A program made the translations under genes and the position numbers. Shown here piece after piece: positions 24,428-33,067 of a stretch of DNA of 34,352 nt (positions are counted from its first letter, which is position 1; each line of letters begins with the position of its first letter). This DNA is from Streptococcus oralis subsp. dentisani. Lineage in GTDB: Bacteria > Bacillota > Bacilli > Lactobacillales > Streptococcaceae. The stretch spans positions 1 through 34,352 of the forward strand of contig NZ_NCUW01000022.1 of the NCBI RefSeq assembly GCF_002096335.1, written 5' to 3'. The notes under the pieces were generated by a model. It searched no databases. It was not told the origin of the DNA and worked only from the letters and a program-made list of their open reading frames with translations.

Positions 24428-24458
24428 CTATTTTAATTATAATATAAAAGGAGAAAAA

Positions 24459-25043
24459 ATGAAAGTAGAAAACATTTCGTATCGGGTAAACAGTCGTATA
24501 CTTTTTGATAATATTTCTTTTGATACTTCAAATTCAGGTCTCACACTGATTACCGGAAAAAATGGTGCAGGAAAGTCGACATTATTAAAAGTATTACTAG
24601 GAATTGTTCAACCATATTCTGGCTCATTGATTTCTGACGAAAAGGTTAGCTATGTTCCAGATTCTTCGGACAACTATTTTATTGGTTTATCTCCTAATTT
24701 ATTATTCGAATTTTTACAGAAACAATTTTTTATTGAAACAAATTTGTTTGAAGAACGGTTAAGAGAATTACGAGAACAATTTTATTTGAATGAGAAATTG
24801 ATGACGCAAACAATTCAATCACTGTCATTAGGAGAAAAGAAAAAAGTAATGCTTATAGCAGCATTTTTATTGGATTCTGATTTGTATGTTATGGACGAGC
24901 CTTTATCGGGATTAGATCAAATTTCGGTTGAAAATCTTATTCATTTGATTGAGCAAAAGATAAATCTAGGTAAACACTTCATTATTGTAAGCCACGAGAG
25001 ACAGGAAATTTTACCGACAGTTGATCAGATTATTTCTTTGTAG
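24459..25043 (+). CDS. ABC transporter ATP-binding protein (peptide operon)
   Basis: This 194-residue ATPase is short for the family. Walker A GKNGAGKST, signature LSLGEKKKV (a variant of LSGGQ), Walker B LYVMDEPLSGLD and the switch His in VSHERQE are all present. ATG 24459 follows AAAGGAG; an upstream in-frame ATG at 24384 lies inside the hairpin loop and lacks a ribosome site. It is very AT-rich compared with the housekeeping genes. It partners with the next gene 11 nt downstream and is likely to export or give immunity to the Trp-rich peptides. Confidence 0.88.
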   Translation: MKVENISYRVNSRILFDNISFDTSNSGLTLITGKNGAGKSTLLKVLLGIVQPYSGSLISDEKVSYVPDSSDNYFIGLSPNLLFEFLQKQFFIETNLFEERLRELREQFYLNEKLMTQTIQSLSLGEKKKVMLIAAFLLDSDLYVMDEPLSGLDQISVENLIHLIEQKINLGKHFIIVSHERQEILPTVDQIISL

Positions 25044-25054
25044 AGGGAAATTGT

Positions 25055-26302
25055 ATGGAAAAGTTTTATTATTCTATTACTCTGTTGTTCCTATCACGAC
25101 AAGGATACTGGAACGATTCGAATAATGTCAAGGAATTATCGCTAATTCAATTGACTTACAAATATTTTTTATCTTCTATTGCCTTGGTTTTTATTTTTTT
25201 GATTGCTAAATCAGAAATTTATAATATATTAAAAGAAAATCAAATTTGGGGAATCTTATCATACTTTGAATTAGCAACAATATTGGTTCCTGCAATTCTG
25301 TTATTAGGAATACTTTATGAAAATATTTATGTTTTAAAAACTAAAACAGAAAGTACAATGAGGATATTTTTCAATATAACAGGGAGAGAATTTTGGAATA
25401 TAGTATTTTTTAAGAATTTAATTCTAGTTTTGCCCATCTTAGTAATTATTTTTTTCTATAATATTTCTTTAGGAATATTTGCGTGCCTACTTGTTTTTTT
25501 ACTTAATAATATATTTTTTATACCGAAAATCAGGTATGTTAGGCCAAGATTTAAAAAATCGTTCAGTATGTCCTATTTATTATCTGTTGTTGATGGTTTG
25601 ACAGTGTTTAAAGCGATTACTATACCTGTGTTTTCAACTTTTATGTTTATGTTCATGTGGTTGGTTTTACCAGATTTTTTAGGAATTGATACCACGAATA
25701 AAGTGATGATATTGAATACAGCTTTATTCTCAGGGACAGTATTTTTTAGCAATAAAGGGATAAATTTTTATTTTCTTACTTTAAATAAGGATTTCCCTTA
25801 TCTGAAGGCTGTGGGAATCAATCTTAATAAATTTATAAAAAAAAGAATTTGGTCTTTAAATGTTATTAGTATCTTAGTTCCTGCAACCTCGCTATATTTC
25901 TTTTTAAATTATCTGGGGTACGGTTTTATAGATATTTTCCTATTTCTTTTCGGAGTTTCTCTAGCATATTTTTTATGCCAAGGAGTACAAATGATAGAGG
26001 TATTACTATTTCGAGAATATCATTTTCGAGATGCGAAAGAGCTAGAAGCTTTTTCGCTCCCTTTAAAGATGAGGGTGACAATGTATATTATTCGTTTTCT
26101 ACCAATCCTAGTCTGTCTTTTGGTTAACCAAATAAGAATATTCGGTTTTTTAACTCAGATTTTGTTAAATATAATTTATATTGGTATTGTTTATTTTAGT
26201 TTGTATCGGTACACGATAATACAAGTGATTAAAGGAGATAATAATGTCCATTTTATCCATGAAAAATATTTCAAAATTTTACGCTTTGGACGGCAAACAT
26301 AA
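25055..26302 (+). CDS. Polytopic membrane protein, likely ABC permease
   Basis: This 415-residue, very hydrophobic protein has about 10 predicted membrane segments (for example IALVFIFLIAK, ILVPAILLLGILY, LILVLPILVIIFF, FSTFMFMFMWLVL, FLPILVCLLVN). I cannot place it in a named family. It directly follows a lone ATPase gene, as ABC-2-type permeases do. The AT-content is high (long runs of T and A), unlike the flanking core genes. Its last 19 codons overlap the following ATPase gene by 59 nt in another frame, so its C-terminus may have been reshaped by a recombination junction. Confidence 0.8.
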   Translation: MEKFYYSITLLFLSRQGYWNDSNNVKELSLIQLTYKYFLSSIALVFIFLIAKSEIYNILKENQIWGILSYFELATILVPAILLLGILYENIYVLKTKTESTMRIFFNITGREFWNIVFFKNLILVLPILVIIFFYNISLGIFACLLVFLLNNIFFIPKIRYVRPRFKKSFSMSYLLSVVDGLTVFKAITIPVFSTFMFMFMWLVLPDFLGIDTTNKVMILNTALFSGTVFFSNKGINFYFLTLNKDFPYLKAVGINLNKFIKKRIWSLNVISILVPATSLYFFLNYLGYGFIDIFLFLFGVSLAYFLCQGVQMIEVLLFREYHFRDAKELEAFSLPLKMRVTMYIIRFLPILVCLLVNQIRIFGFLTQILLNIIYIGIVYFSLYRYTIIQVIKGDNNVHFIHEKYFKILRFGRQT

Positions 26303-26927
26303 AGAGCAGGCTCTAAGAAATATTAACTTGCAGATTGCTGAAGGAAAAATTACAGCGATTTATGGTCCGTCAGGTTGTGGAAAAACCAGTCTACTGAATA
26401 TCATCAGTGGCCTAGATAGAGAGTATGAGGGAGTTTTAGCTTTTAAGGGAGAACCTCTCAGGGATTTATCGGAACTTGAACTAACTCAATTCCGTAAAGA
26501 TAATATTGGATTTGTTTTTCAAAACTTCAATCTCATTCCCCATCAATCTGTTCTGGATAATGTCAAGTTGCCTCTCTATGTCAAAGATTTATCTGACAGG
26601 GAGATGACAATGATTGCAAAGGAGCAATTAAGTAATTTGGGCATGGAGCCTTTTATTGCTAAAAATGTTAAACAGCTTTCTGGCGGACAAAAGCAACGCG
26701 TAGCAATAGCGCGTGCACTGGTAAATCAGCCTGATATGATTGTAGCAGATGAGCCAACGGGTTCGCTGGATTCTCAATCCCAAGAAATGGTATTGGAAGT
26801 GTTTAAAAAATTAGCCCAAACAGGGAAGACAGTACTGATTGTAACCCATAATCCAGAGGTTGCTGAATATGCAGATGTGATTATCAAAATGAAGGATGGT
26901 GAAGTCGTTGAAGAAGTCAAAAAATAA
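26244..26927 (+). CDS. MacB/LolD-type ABC transporter ATP-binding protein
   Basis: This 227-residue ATPase has Walker A GPSGCGKTS, a Q-loop in FVFQNFNLIP, signature QLSGGQKQRVAIARAL, Walker B MIVADEPTGSLD, and the switch His in VTHNPEVAEYAD. The FVFQNFNL and GSLDSQS stretches are typical of the MacB/FtsE/LolD group that works with FtsX-like permeases. AAAGGAG precedes ATG 26244. Base composition shifts towards that of core genes here. It overlaps its permease by 32 nt. Such transporters often give self-immunity to, or export, bacteriocins. Confidence 0.93.
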   Translation: MSILSMKNISKFYALDGKHKEQALRNINLQIAEGKITAIYGPSGCGKTSLLNIISGLDREYEGVLAFKGEPLRDLSELELTQFRKDNIGFVFQNFNLIPHQSVLDNVKLPLYVKDLSDREMTMIAKEQLSNLGMEPFIAKNVKQLSGGQKQRVAIARALVNQPDMIVADEPTGSLDSQSQEMVLEVFKKLAQTGKTVLIVTHNPEVAEYADVIIKMKDGEVVEEVKK

Positions 26928-28197
26928 AGGATTATCTTTTAAAAACAAATTCAAACTTTCTTTAAGTAACTTTATGGAAAGAAAGTGGCGTAACTTGTTG
27001 ATTGCAGTAGCAACCTCGATTGGTTTTGTAGGCGTGTTGATTTCGTTTGGTCTAGGGAATGCCTTGATTTCGATGATTGATGAAAATACCAACGGAGGTA
27101 AGCTCCCTTCCCAAGTTCAGATTGCACTGAATTCCAGCGTTGCTGGAAGAGGTTTTCTAAACCAAGATGATAAGAACTATATCACAGATACGATTGGGAA
27201 AGAAAATATTAAATATCTAGAGAGTCCTTTTGGCATGACCATGTCAAAGATTAGCATAGACGGACACGAAGTGGATTTTAGCCAAGCCATGCCTTCTTAT
27301 GCTCAAGTCGTGAGTTTGTATGAAGATACAAGTATTTCTGTTAGTAGCAATGAAAAAGAAAAAGTGCTAGCAGGCTCTCTTTATAAGGATGTTAACGAGC
27401 AGGGATTGACGATTCCGATGAGTTTGCTCAAAAATTGGAATGAACAAACAGGGAACAATCTGACGGCTAGTGATGTGATTGGCAAACCAGTATCAGCAAC
27501 CATTGTAGAAAATGCTGCTGAAGGTAGCAAGTTGGCAGGTTTTCAAACTCATATTGTGCGTGTAATCAATGATGAAGATGATGCAGAGGATAGTAATAGT
27601 TTTATGGCTTCCAAGCAGATGGAAACGATTTTAAAAGAAGCTGAATTCACAAAGGCCGTATCCTATTTTATTTTAGAACTTAAAGATCCGTCTCGTACGA
27701 AAACAGTAACAGAAGAATTGCAGAAAAATAAGAAGTATACAGTTCTTTCTCAACAGGCTGTTCTTGATATTGTGATTACCTTTATTCGTGTCATCCAGGG
27801 ATTACTGATTGTGCTTTCTTCACAAGCGATTGTGGTGGCAGCAGTTATGATAGGCATCATCATTTATATCAATATCATGCAACGTTCTAAGGAAATCGGT
27901 GTCATGAAGGCCGTTGGCTATCAAAATAGAGATGTGAAAGGAATCTTTATCTACGAAGCTCTTTGGATTGTAGGCATTGCCTTGTTTATAGCTTTCATCA
28001 TTGCTCAAGGGATAGGCAGTCTAGCGAATGTTATTGTTCACCATTTCTATCCATCAATCTCTAAAGTTTTTGAATTAAATCTTCTCTCTATTTTAGGGAC
28101 TTTCGTTTTTGCTTTGTTTCTTGGCTATATTTCTGCCTTCTTCCCAGCACGTAAGATTAGCAAAATGGATCCAGTGGAATCCTTACGCTATGAGTAG
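26896..28197 (+). CDS. FtsX/MacB-like ABC transporter permease
   Basis: This 433-residue permease has an N-terminal membrane helix (LLIAVATSIGFVGVLISFGL), an outer domain at about 50-290, and three C-terminal helices (VLSSQAIVVAAVMIGIIIYI; ALWIVGIALFIAFIIAQGIG; ILGTFVFALFLGYISAFF). The FtsX family signature follows: QRSKEIGVMKAVGY and, at the end, FPARKISKMDPVESLRYE. The start is uncertain. ATG 26896 has no ribosome site, and TTG 26908 (MKKSKNKG) sits 11 nt after AAGGA. It pairs with the preceding ATPase. No clear terminator is seen before the gap promoter. Confidence 0.9.
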   Translation: MVKSLKKSKNKGLSFKNKFKLSLSNFMERKWRNLLIAVATSIGFVGVLISFGLGNALISMIDENTNGGKLPSQVQIALNSSVAGRGFLNQDDKNYITDTIGKENIKYLESPFGMTMSKISIDGHEVDFSQAMPSYAQVVSLYEDTSISVSSNEKEKVLAGSLYKDVNEQGLTIPMSLLKNWNEQTGNNLTASDVIGKPVSATIVENAAEGSKLAGFQTHIVRVINDEDDAEDSNSFMASKQMETILKEAEFTKAVSYFILELKDPSRTKTVTEELQKNKKYTVLSQQAVLDIVITFIRVIQGLLIVLSSQAIVVAAVMIGIIIYINIMQRSKEIGVMKAVGYQNRDVKGIFIYEALWIVGIALFIAFIIAQGIGSLANVIVHHFYPSISKVFELNLLSILGTFVFALFLGYISAFFPARKISKMDPVESLRYE

Positions 28198-28259
28198 AGA
28201 AAGAAATTACAGAGGCTTCCTATCAAAAAGAAACTGACATAGAAAATCAAGGTCAGCAC

Positions 28260-28288
28260 TTGCAATTAAGCTCAAATAGTTATATAAT
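28260..28288 (+). promoter_or_regulatory. Promoter of gap
   Basis: TTGCAA (28260-28265), a 17-nt spacer and TATAAT (28283-28288), followed by an ~80-nt leader. Confidence 0.8.
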
Positions 28289-28374
28289 AGGTTCGTTGAA
28301 AGGTGATTTGTAGTGATTCAAGTTACTCTTTTCACAATAAAAATTTCATGATTTTCATAAGGAGGAAATCACTA

Positions 28375-29382
28375 ATGGTAGTTAAAGTTGGTATTAACGG
28401 TTTCGGACGTATCGGTCGTCTTGCTTTCCGCCGTATCCAAAACGTAGAAGGTGTTGAAGTTACTCGCATCAACGACCTTACAGATCCAGTTATGCTTGCA
28501 CACTTGTTGAAATACGACACAACTCAAGGTCGTTTCGACGGTACTGTAGAAGTTAAAGAAGGTGGATTCGAAGTTAACGGTAAATTCGTTAAAGTTTCTG
28601 CTGAACGTGATCCAGAACAAATCGACTGGGCTACTGACGGTGTAGAAATCGTTCTTGAAGCAACTGGTTTCTTTGCTAAGAAAGATGCAGCTGAAAAACA
28701 CCTTAAAGGTGGAGCTAAGAAAGTTGTTATCACTGCTCCTGGTGGAAACGATGTTAAAACAATCGTATTTAACACTAACCACGACGTTCTTGACGGTACT
28801 GAAACAGTTATTTCAGGTGCTTCATGTACTACAAACTGCTTGGCTCCAATGGCTAAAGCTCTTCAAGATAACTTCGGTGTTGTAGAAGGATTGATGACTA
28901 CTATCCACGCTTACACTGGTGACCAAATGATCCTTGACGGACCACACCGTGGTGGTGACCTTCGCCGTGCTCGCGCTGGTGCTGCAAACATCGTTCCTAA
29001 CTCAACTGGTGCTGCTAAAGCTATCGGTCTTGTAATCCCAGAATTGAACGGTAAACTTGACGGATCTGCACAACGCGTTCCAACTCCAACTGGATCAGTT
29101 ACTGAATTGGTAGCAGTTCTTGAAAAGAATGTTACTGTTGATGAAGTGAATGCAGCTATGAAAGCAGCTTCAAACGAATCATACGGCTACACAGAAGATC
29201 CAATCGTATCTTCAGATATCGTAGGTATGTCTTACGGTTCATTGTTCGACGCAACTCAAACTAAAGTTCTTGACGTTGATGGTAAACAATTGGTTAAAGT
29301 TGTATCATGGTATGACAACGAAATGTCATACACTGCACAACTTGTTCGTACTCTTGAATACTTTGCAAAAATCGCTAAATAA
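28375..29382 (+). CDS. gap: Glyceraldehyde-3-phosphate dehydrogenase
   Basis: This glycolytic enzyme oxidises glyceraldehyde-3-phosphate to 1,3-bisphosphoglycerate with NAD, and in streptococci it is also found on the cell surface. It has 335 residues. The NAD fold is [14 protein letters not shown], the catalytic Cys151 is in [12 protein letters not shown], and the catalytic His is in [13 protein letters not shown] 28375 follows AAGGAGGAAA. An upstream in-frame start at 28303 was rejected because it has no such site. Codon bias is extreme, as expected for one of the most abundant proteins. Confidence 0.98.
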   Translation: MVVKVGINGFGRIGRLAFRRIQNVEGVEVTRINDLTDPVMLAHLLKYDTTQGRFDGTVEVKEGGFEVNGKFVKVSAERDPEQIDWATDGVEIVLEATGFFAKKDAAEKHLKGGAKKVVITAPGGNDVKTIVFNTNHDVLDGTETVISGASCTTNCLAPMAKALQDNFGVVEGLMTTIHAYTGDQMILDGPHRGGDLRRARAGAANIVPNSTGAAKAIGLVIPELNGKLDGSAQRVPTPTGSVTELVAVLEKNVTVDEVNAAMKAASNESYGYTEDPIVSSDIVGMSYGSLFDATQTKVLDVDGKQLVKVVSWYDNEMSYTAQLVRTLEYFAKIAK

Positions 29383-29399
29383 TTCATGAGTTAATAAAG

Positions 29400-29425
29400 G
29401 CAAGACCTATTGGTCTTGCTTTTTT
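29400..29425 (+). terminator. Terminator after gap
   Basis: GCAAGACC (29400-29407) pairs with GGTCTTGC (29412-29419) around TATT and is followed by six Ts. Confidence 0.9.
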
Positions 29426-29461
29426 CTATTTTTAGATAAAACAAAATGGATGATTTAGCGG

Positions 29462-30337
29462 TCATCCATTCTTTTTTAATTCTCTTTCAAATGTATCAGA
29501 AAGGGCAGTGAAACTTAACTTTTCTAAAGTAAGTGGATGGGTAAGGGACAGTCGAAAAGCGTGAAGCATTAGCCGACTTGTTTTTGATCTAGAGTTATAG
29601 AGAGGATCACCCACGATAGGATGTTTATGATGAGAAAGGTGAACACGGATCTGATGCGTTCGACCAGTCTTTAGTTTACAACGAACCAGAGAAGTCTTGT
29701 TTGGAAATTGCTTTAATCGGCTTACCTGTGTTTCAGCATATTGCCCCTTTTTAGAATCCACCACCCGTTTTCTGCGATCGTGTCTATCACGACCGATTTT
29801 ATCTCGGAAGATAAGTTCTTTACTCCCTATTTGCCCCTCTACGAGTGCCCAGTACTCACGAGCGATTTCCTTTTTCTCCAACAAACGATTGAGAATGGGA
29901 AGGATAAAAGGATTTTTGGCGAAAAGCACTAAACCGCTTGTTTCCATATCCAGGCGATGAACAACATAGCAAGTTTGCCCGACGTAGGCAGAGACATGGT
30001 TGAGTAGGGCAATTTCATCTGGTTGATTACCGTGCGTTTTCATCCCTTCCGGTTTGTTAACAACAATGAGATGTTGGTCTTGATAAACTTCTTTAACGAG
30101 GTCTGGGTTGCCCCAAAGGATTTCCTTTGTGGGATAATCTTCCTCGTCAAAAGTCAATTGGCAAATATCCCCTGGCTTCACCATCTCGTTCCAGTGAACT
30201 TGTTTTTGATTGATGAAGATATTCTTCTTGGTTCTTAGAAAGTGGCGGATTTTTCTAGGGATGAGGAGTTGTTCCTCTAGATATTGTTTGACCGTCATTT
30301 GAGGCAGGGATGATGGTAATGTAAATGTGAATTGCAT
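29462..30337 (-). CDS. RluA-family RNA pseudouridine synthase
   Basis: This 291-residue protein converts uridines to pseudouridine in rRNA or tRNA. Residues about 15-70 look like an S4-type RNA-binding part (IPRKIRHFLRTKKNIFINQK). The catalytic domain has VVNKPEGMKTHG, the catalytic Asp in VVHRLDMETSGLVLFAK, and the late motif LKTGRTHQIRVHLSHHKHPIVGDPLY. Target sites cannot be read from the sequence. RluD-like is the closest label. The ATG at 30337 is 6 nt from an extended -10 and has no ribosome site, so a leaderless mRNA is likely. It is divergent from pbp2A. Confidence 0.93.
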   Translation of the reverse strand: MQFTFTLPSSLPQMTVKQYLEEQLLIPRKIRHFLRTKKNIFINQKQVHWNEMVKPGDICQLTFDEEDYPTKEILWGNPDLVKEVYQDQHLIVVNKPEGMKTHGNQPDEIALLNHVSAYVGQTCYVVHRLDMETSGLVLFAKNPFILPILNRLLEKKEIAREYWALVEGQIGSKELIFRDKIGRDRHDRRKRVVDSKKGQYAETQVSRLKQFPNKTSLVRCKLKTGRTHQIRVHLSHHKHPIVGDPLYNSRSKTSRLMLHAFRLSLTHPLTLEKLSFTALSDTFERELKKNG

Positions 30338-30343
30338 ACAGAT

Positions 30344-30352
30344 ATTGTAACA
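30344..30352 (-). promoter_or_regulatory. Extended -10 of the pseudouridine synthase gene
   Basis: On the minus strand TGT then TACAAT (30349-30344), with 6 nt (ATCTGT) before the ATG. No good -35 is visible. Confidence 0.55.
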
Positions 30353-30388
30353 AAAAAAGCCCTATTTGGATAGGAAATAGCTAAATTC

Positions 30389-30417
30389 TTGAGTTCCCAT
30401 GGTGAAGATGATAAAAT
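30389..30417 (+). promoter_or_regulatory. Promoter of pbp2A
   Basis: TTGAGT (30389-30394), a 17-nt spacer and TAAAAT (30412-30417), with TG one base upstream. The ATG follows after 6 nt (AAACGC), so transcription should begin at the ATG itself. Confidence 0.75.
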
Positions 30418-30423
30418 AAACGC

Positions 30424-32619
30424 ATGAAAATAGATAAATTATTTGAGAAGTTTCTTTCTCTCTTTAAAAAAGAAACGAGTGAATCAGCAGAGTCTGATTC
30501 TACTAGTATGCGTCGTTCTCGGAGCGGTAGAAAAAAATTAGGCCATGTGGGTCCAATTCGAAAATTCTGGCGTCGCTATCATTTAACAAAGATTGTCGCT
30601 ATACTAGGTTTGAGTGTTGGTTTGTTAGTAGGGACCTACCTATTTGCAATAGCCAAATCCACCAATGTCAATGACTTGCAAAATGCCTTGAAAACGCGAA
30701 CCCTGATTTTTGACCGCGAAGAAAAAGAGGCAGGTGCCCTGTCCGGTCAAAAGGGAACCTATGTTGAGCTGATAGATATCAGTAAAGACTTGCAGAACGC
30801 TGTCGTCGCGACAGAGGATCGTTCCTTCTATAAAAATGATGGGATTAACTATGGTCGTTTCTTTCTAGCTATTGTCACAGCAGGTCGTTCTGGAGGCGGT
30901 TCTACTATCACCCAACAGTTGGCGAAAAATGCCTATCTATCTCAAGATCAAACTGTTGAACGGAAGGCCAAGGAGTTTTTCCTAGCTTTAGAATTGACAA
31001 AAAAATACAGCAAGGAGCAAATCCTTACTATGTACCTCAATAATGCCTACTTTGGAAATGGGGTGTGGGGTGTTGAAGATGCAAGTAAGAAATACTTCGG
31101 AGTATCGGCTTCACAACTAACGCTTGATCAGGCGGCCACTCTGGCGGGGATGCTCAAGGGACCAGAATTGTACAATCCATTAAATTCTGTTGAAGCTTCG
31201 ATCAACCGTAGGGATACTGTTTTACAAAATATGGTTGCAGCGGGCTATATTGATAAAAATAAAGAGACCGAAGCAGCTGGAGCAGATATGGCTTCTCAAC
31301 TGCAAGATAAGTATGAGGGGAAGATTTCGGATTATCGTTACCCGTCCTATTTTGATGCAGTTGTCAACGAAGCCGTTTCCAAGTACAATCTCACAGAAGA
31401 AGAGATTGTCAACAACGGCTATCGAATCTATACAGAACTTGACCAAAACTACCAAGCCAATATGCAGGTTGTTTACGAAAATACCTCACTATTTCCAAAG
31501 GCAGAAGACGGAACACATGCCGAATCAGGTAGTGTTGCTTTAGAGCCTAAAACAGGTGGGGTGCGTAGCGTTGTTGGTAGCGTAGCTGGCGATGACAAAC
31601 CAGGCTTCCGCAATTTCAACTATGCCACTCAGTCTAAGCGTAGCCCAGGCTCAACTATCAAACCTTTAGTGGTTTATACGCCTGCAGTAGAAGCAGGATG
31701 GGCCTTAAACAAGCAATTGGATAATCATACGATGCAGTATGATAGTTATCAAGTGGACAATTATGCAGGGATTAAGACTTCTCCTGAAGTACCTATGTAT
31801 CAGGCTTTGGCTGAATCACTCAATTTACCGGCAGTTGCGACTGTAAATGCATTAGGTATTGACAAAGCTTTTGACGCTGGGGAGAGATTTGGCCTGAATA
31901 TGGAAAATGTTGATCGAGTTCTTGGAGTCGCTCTCGGTGGAGGCGTAGAGACGAATCCTCTCCAGATGGCGCAAGCCTATGCAGCCTTTGCTAATGAAGG
32001 TCTGATGCCTGAAGCGCATTTTATCACTCGTATTGAAAATGCCAGTGGTCAGGTCATCAAGAGTCATAAAAATTCTCAAAAACGAGTGATTGATAAGTCG
32101 GTAGCCGATAAAATGACCAGTATGATGTTAGGAACATTTACCAATGGTACAGGAATTAGTTCATCGCCAACAGATTATGTTATGGCTGGAAAGACAGGTA
32201 CTACTGAGGCTGCTTTTAATTCAGTATATACTAGTGACCAGTGGGTGATTGGTTATACTCCAGATGTGGTAATTACCCACTGGCTCGGCTTCCCGACGAC
32301 GGATGAGAACCATTATCTAGCAGGTTCGACCTCAAATGGAGCAGCCCATGTCTTTAGAAGTATGGCTAATACCATTTTACCTTACACTCCAGGTAGCACT
32401 TTTACAGTTGAGAATGCTTATAAACAAAATGGTATTGAACCAGAAAATACGAAAAAGCAGGTTGTTGAAAATGAGACAAACCAGTCGGAGGACCCGATAG
32501 GAGATATTCGTAGTCGTGCACAAAATCTTGTAGATGAAGCAGGACGTGCGATTTCAGAAGCTAAAATAAAAGAAAAAGCCCAGACAATATGGGACTCAAT
32601 CCTTAATCTATTTCGTTAA
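30424..32619 (+). CDS. pbp2A: Class A penicillin-binding protein 2a
   Basis: PBP2a is a bifunctional peptidoglycan polymerase and crosslinker and a beta-lactam target. It has 731 residues. The cytoplasmic N-terminus is rich in Ser and Arg (about 1-55), with one membrane helix at about 57-78. The glycosyltransferase domain (about 90-270) has the catalytic Glu131 in ATEDRSFYKNDG and GGSTITQQLAKN. The transpeptidase domain has Ser410 in SPGSTIKPL, S465-L-N467, and K590-T-G592. These active-site motifs look ordinary. No ribosome site fits between the -10 and the ATG. Confidence 0.97.
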   Translation: MKIDKLFEKFLSLFKKETSESAESDSTSMRRSRSGRKKLGHVGPIRKFWRRYHLTKIVAILGLSVGLLVGTYLFAIAKSTNVNDLQNALKTRTLIFDREEKEAGALSGQKGTYVELIDISKDLQNAVVATEDRSFYKNDGINYGRFFLAIVTAGRSGGGSTITQQLAKNAYLSQDQTVERKAKEFFLALELTKKYSKEQILTMYLNNAYFGNGVWGVEDASKKYFGVSASQLTLDQAATLAGMLKGPELYNPLNSVEASINRRDTVLQNMVAAGYIDKNKETEAAGADMASQLQDKYEGKISDYRYPSYFDAVVNEAVSKYNLTEEEIVNNGYRIYTELDQNYQANMQVVYENTSLFPKAEDGTHAESGSVALEPKTGGVRSVVGSVAGDDKPGFRNFNYATQSKRSPGSTIKPLVVYTPAVEAGWALNKQLDNHTMQYDSYQVDNYAGIKTSPEVPMYQALAESLNLPAVATVNALGIDKAFDAGERFGLNMENVDRVLGVALGGGVETNPLQMAQAYAAFANEGLMPEAHFITRIENASGQVIKSHKNSQKRVIDKSVADKMTSMMLGTFTNGTGISSSPTDYVMAGKTGTTEAAFNSVYTSDQWVIGYTPDVVITHWLGFPTTDENHYLAGSTSNGAAHVFRSMANTILPYTPGSTFTVENAYKQNGIEPENTKKQVVENETNQSEDPIGDIRSRAQNLVDEAGRAISEAKIKEKAQTIWDSILNLFR

Positions 32620-32620
32620 G

Positions 32621-32636
32621 AGGCTTGTCAAAGCCT
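32621..32636 (+). terminator. Weak hairpin after pbp2A
   Basis: AGGCTT (32621-32626) pairs with AAGCCT (32631-32636) around GTCA directly after the pbp2A stop, but no T-tract follows. It overlaps the -35 of the next promoter, so it may not terminate well. Confidence 0.35.
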
Positions 32637-32653
32637 AGGTTTCTTGTTATAAT
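32625..32653 (+). promoter_or_regulatory. Promoter of rpmG-secE-nusG
   Basis: TTGTCA (32625-32630), a 17-nt spacer and TATAAT (32648-32653) with TG one base upstream. This is one of the strongest promoters in the window. Confidence 0.85.
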
Positions 32654-32671
32654 AGATAAGATGGAGGCATT

Positions 32672-32824
32672 ATGGCACTAAAAAAAGCAAGCCTAGCTTG
32701 TGCAGTTTGTGGTTCAAGGAATTACTCAATCAAAATTAGTGGGAACCCCAAGCCAACACGACTAGAAGTAAATAAATTTTGTAAACATTGTGGGAAATAT
32801 ACGACACATAGAGAAACGAGATAG
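32672..32824 (+). CDS. rpmG: 50S ribosomal protein L33
   Basis: This 50-residue protein of the large ribosomal subunit starts [20 protein letters not shown]. Two Cys pairs (C10-x2-C13 and C37-x2-C40) form a zinc ribbon, so this is the zinc-binding (C+) form of L33. ATGGAGG lies before the ATG at 32672. The gene lies directly ahead of secE, the usual Firmicutes order. Confidence 0.95.
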   Translation: MALKKASLACAVCGSRNYSIKISGNPKPTRLEVNKFCKHCGKYTTHRETR

Positions 32825-32833
32825 GAGAGAACG

Positions 32834-33010
32834 ATGGGTTTTATTAAGGATATTTTTAAACTTCTTAAAGAAACAACGTGGCCAACTCGCAAGGAAAGCT
32901 GGAGAGATTTTCGCTCTATTATGGAATACACAGCCTTCTTTGTGGTCATCATTTACATTTTTGACCAGTTAATTGTTTCAGGTTTGATTCGATTTATTAA
33001 CATTTTTTAG
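32834..33010 (+). CDS. secE: Preprotein translocase subunit SecE
   Basis: SecE is the small essential subunit that holds the SecYEG channel together. It has 58 residues with one membrane helix (YTAFFVVIIYIFDQLIVSGLI, about 32-52), preceded by the conserved amphipathic segment LLKETTWPTRKESWRD. The ribosome site AGGAGAGA lies between the rpmG stop and the ATG. It is co-transcribed with rpmG and nusG. Confidence 0.95.
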   Translation: MGFIKDIFKLLKETTWPTRKESWRDFRSIMEYTAFFVVIIYIFDQLIVSGLIRFINIF

Positions 33011-33067
33011 AAGAAAAGTGGAGAAGTTCTGCTAACTTTCTTCTATATATGTATGAAAGGAAATATC

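Noticed and set aside
24438..24443. TATAAT immediately before the 24459 gene
   Set aside because: Transcription would start at about 24450, inside the ribosome site AAAGGAG, so it could not serve that gene well.
28372..28782. A 136-codon antisense frame in gap
   Set aside because: The strong codon bias of gap leaves long open antisense frames. There is no promoter or ribosome site.
33011..33067. Separate nusG promoter in the secE-nusG gap (TATATATG)
   Set aside because: No matching -35. The gap is short and the strong rpmG promoter explains expression of all three genes.
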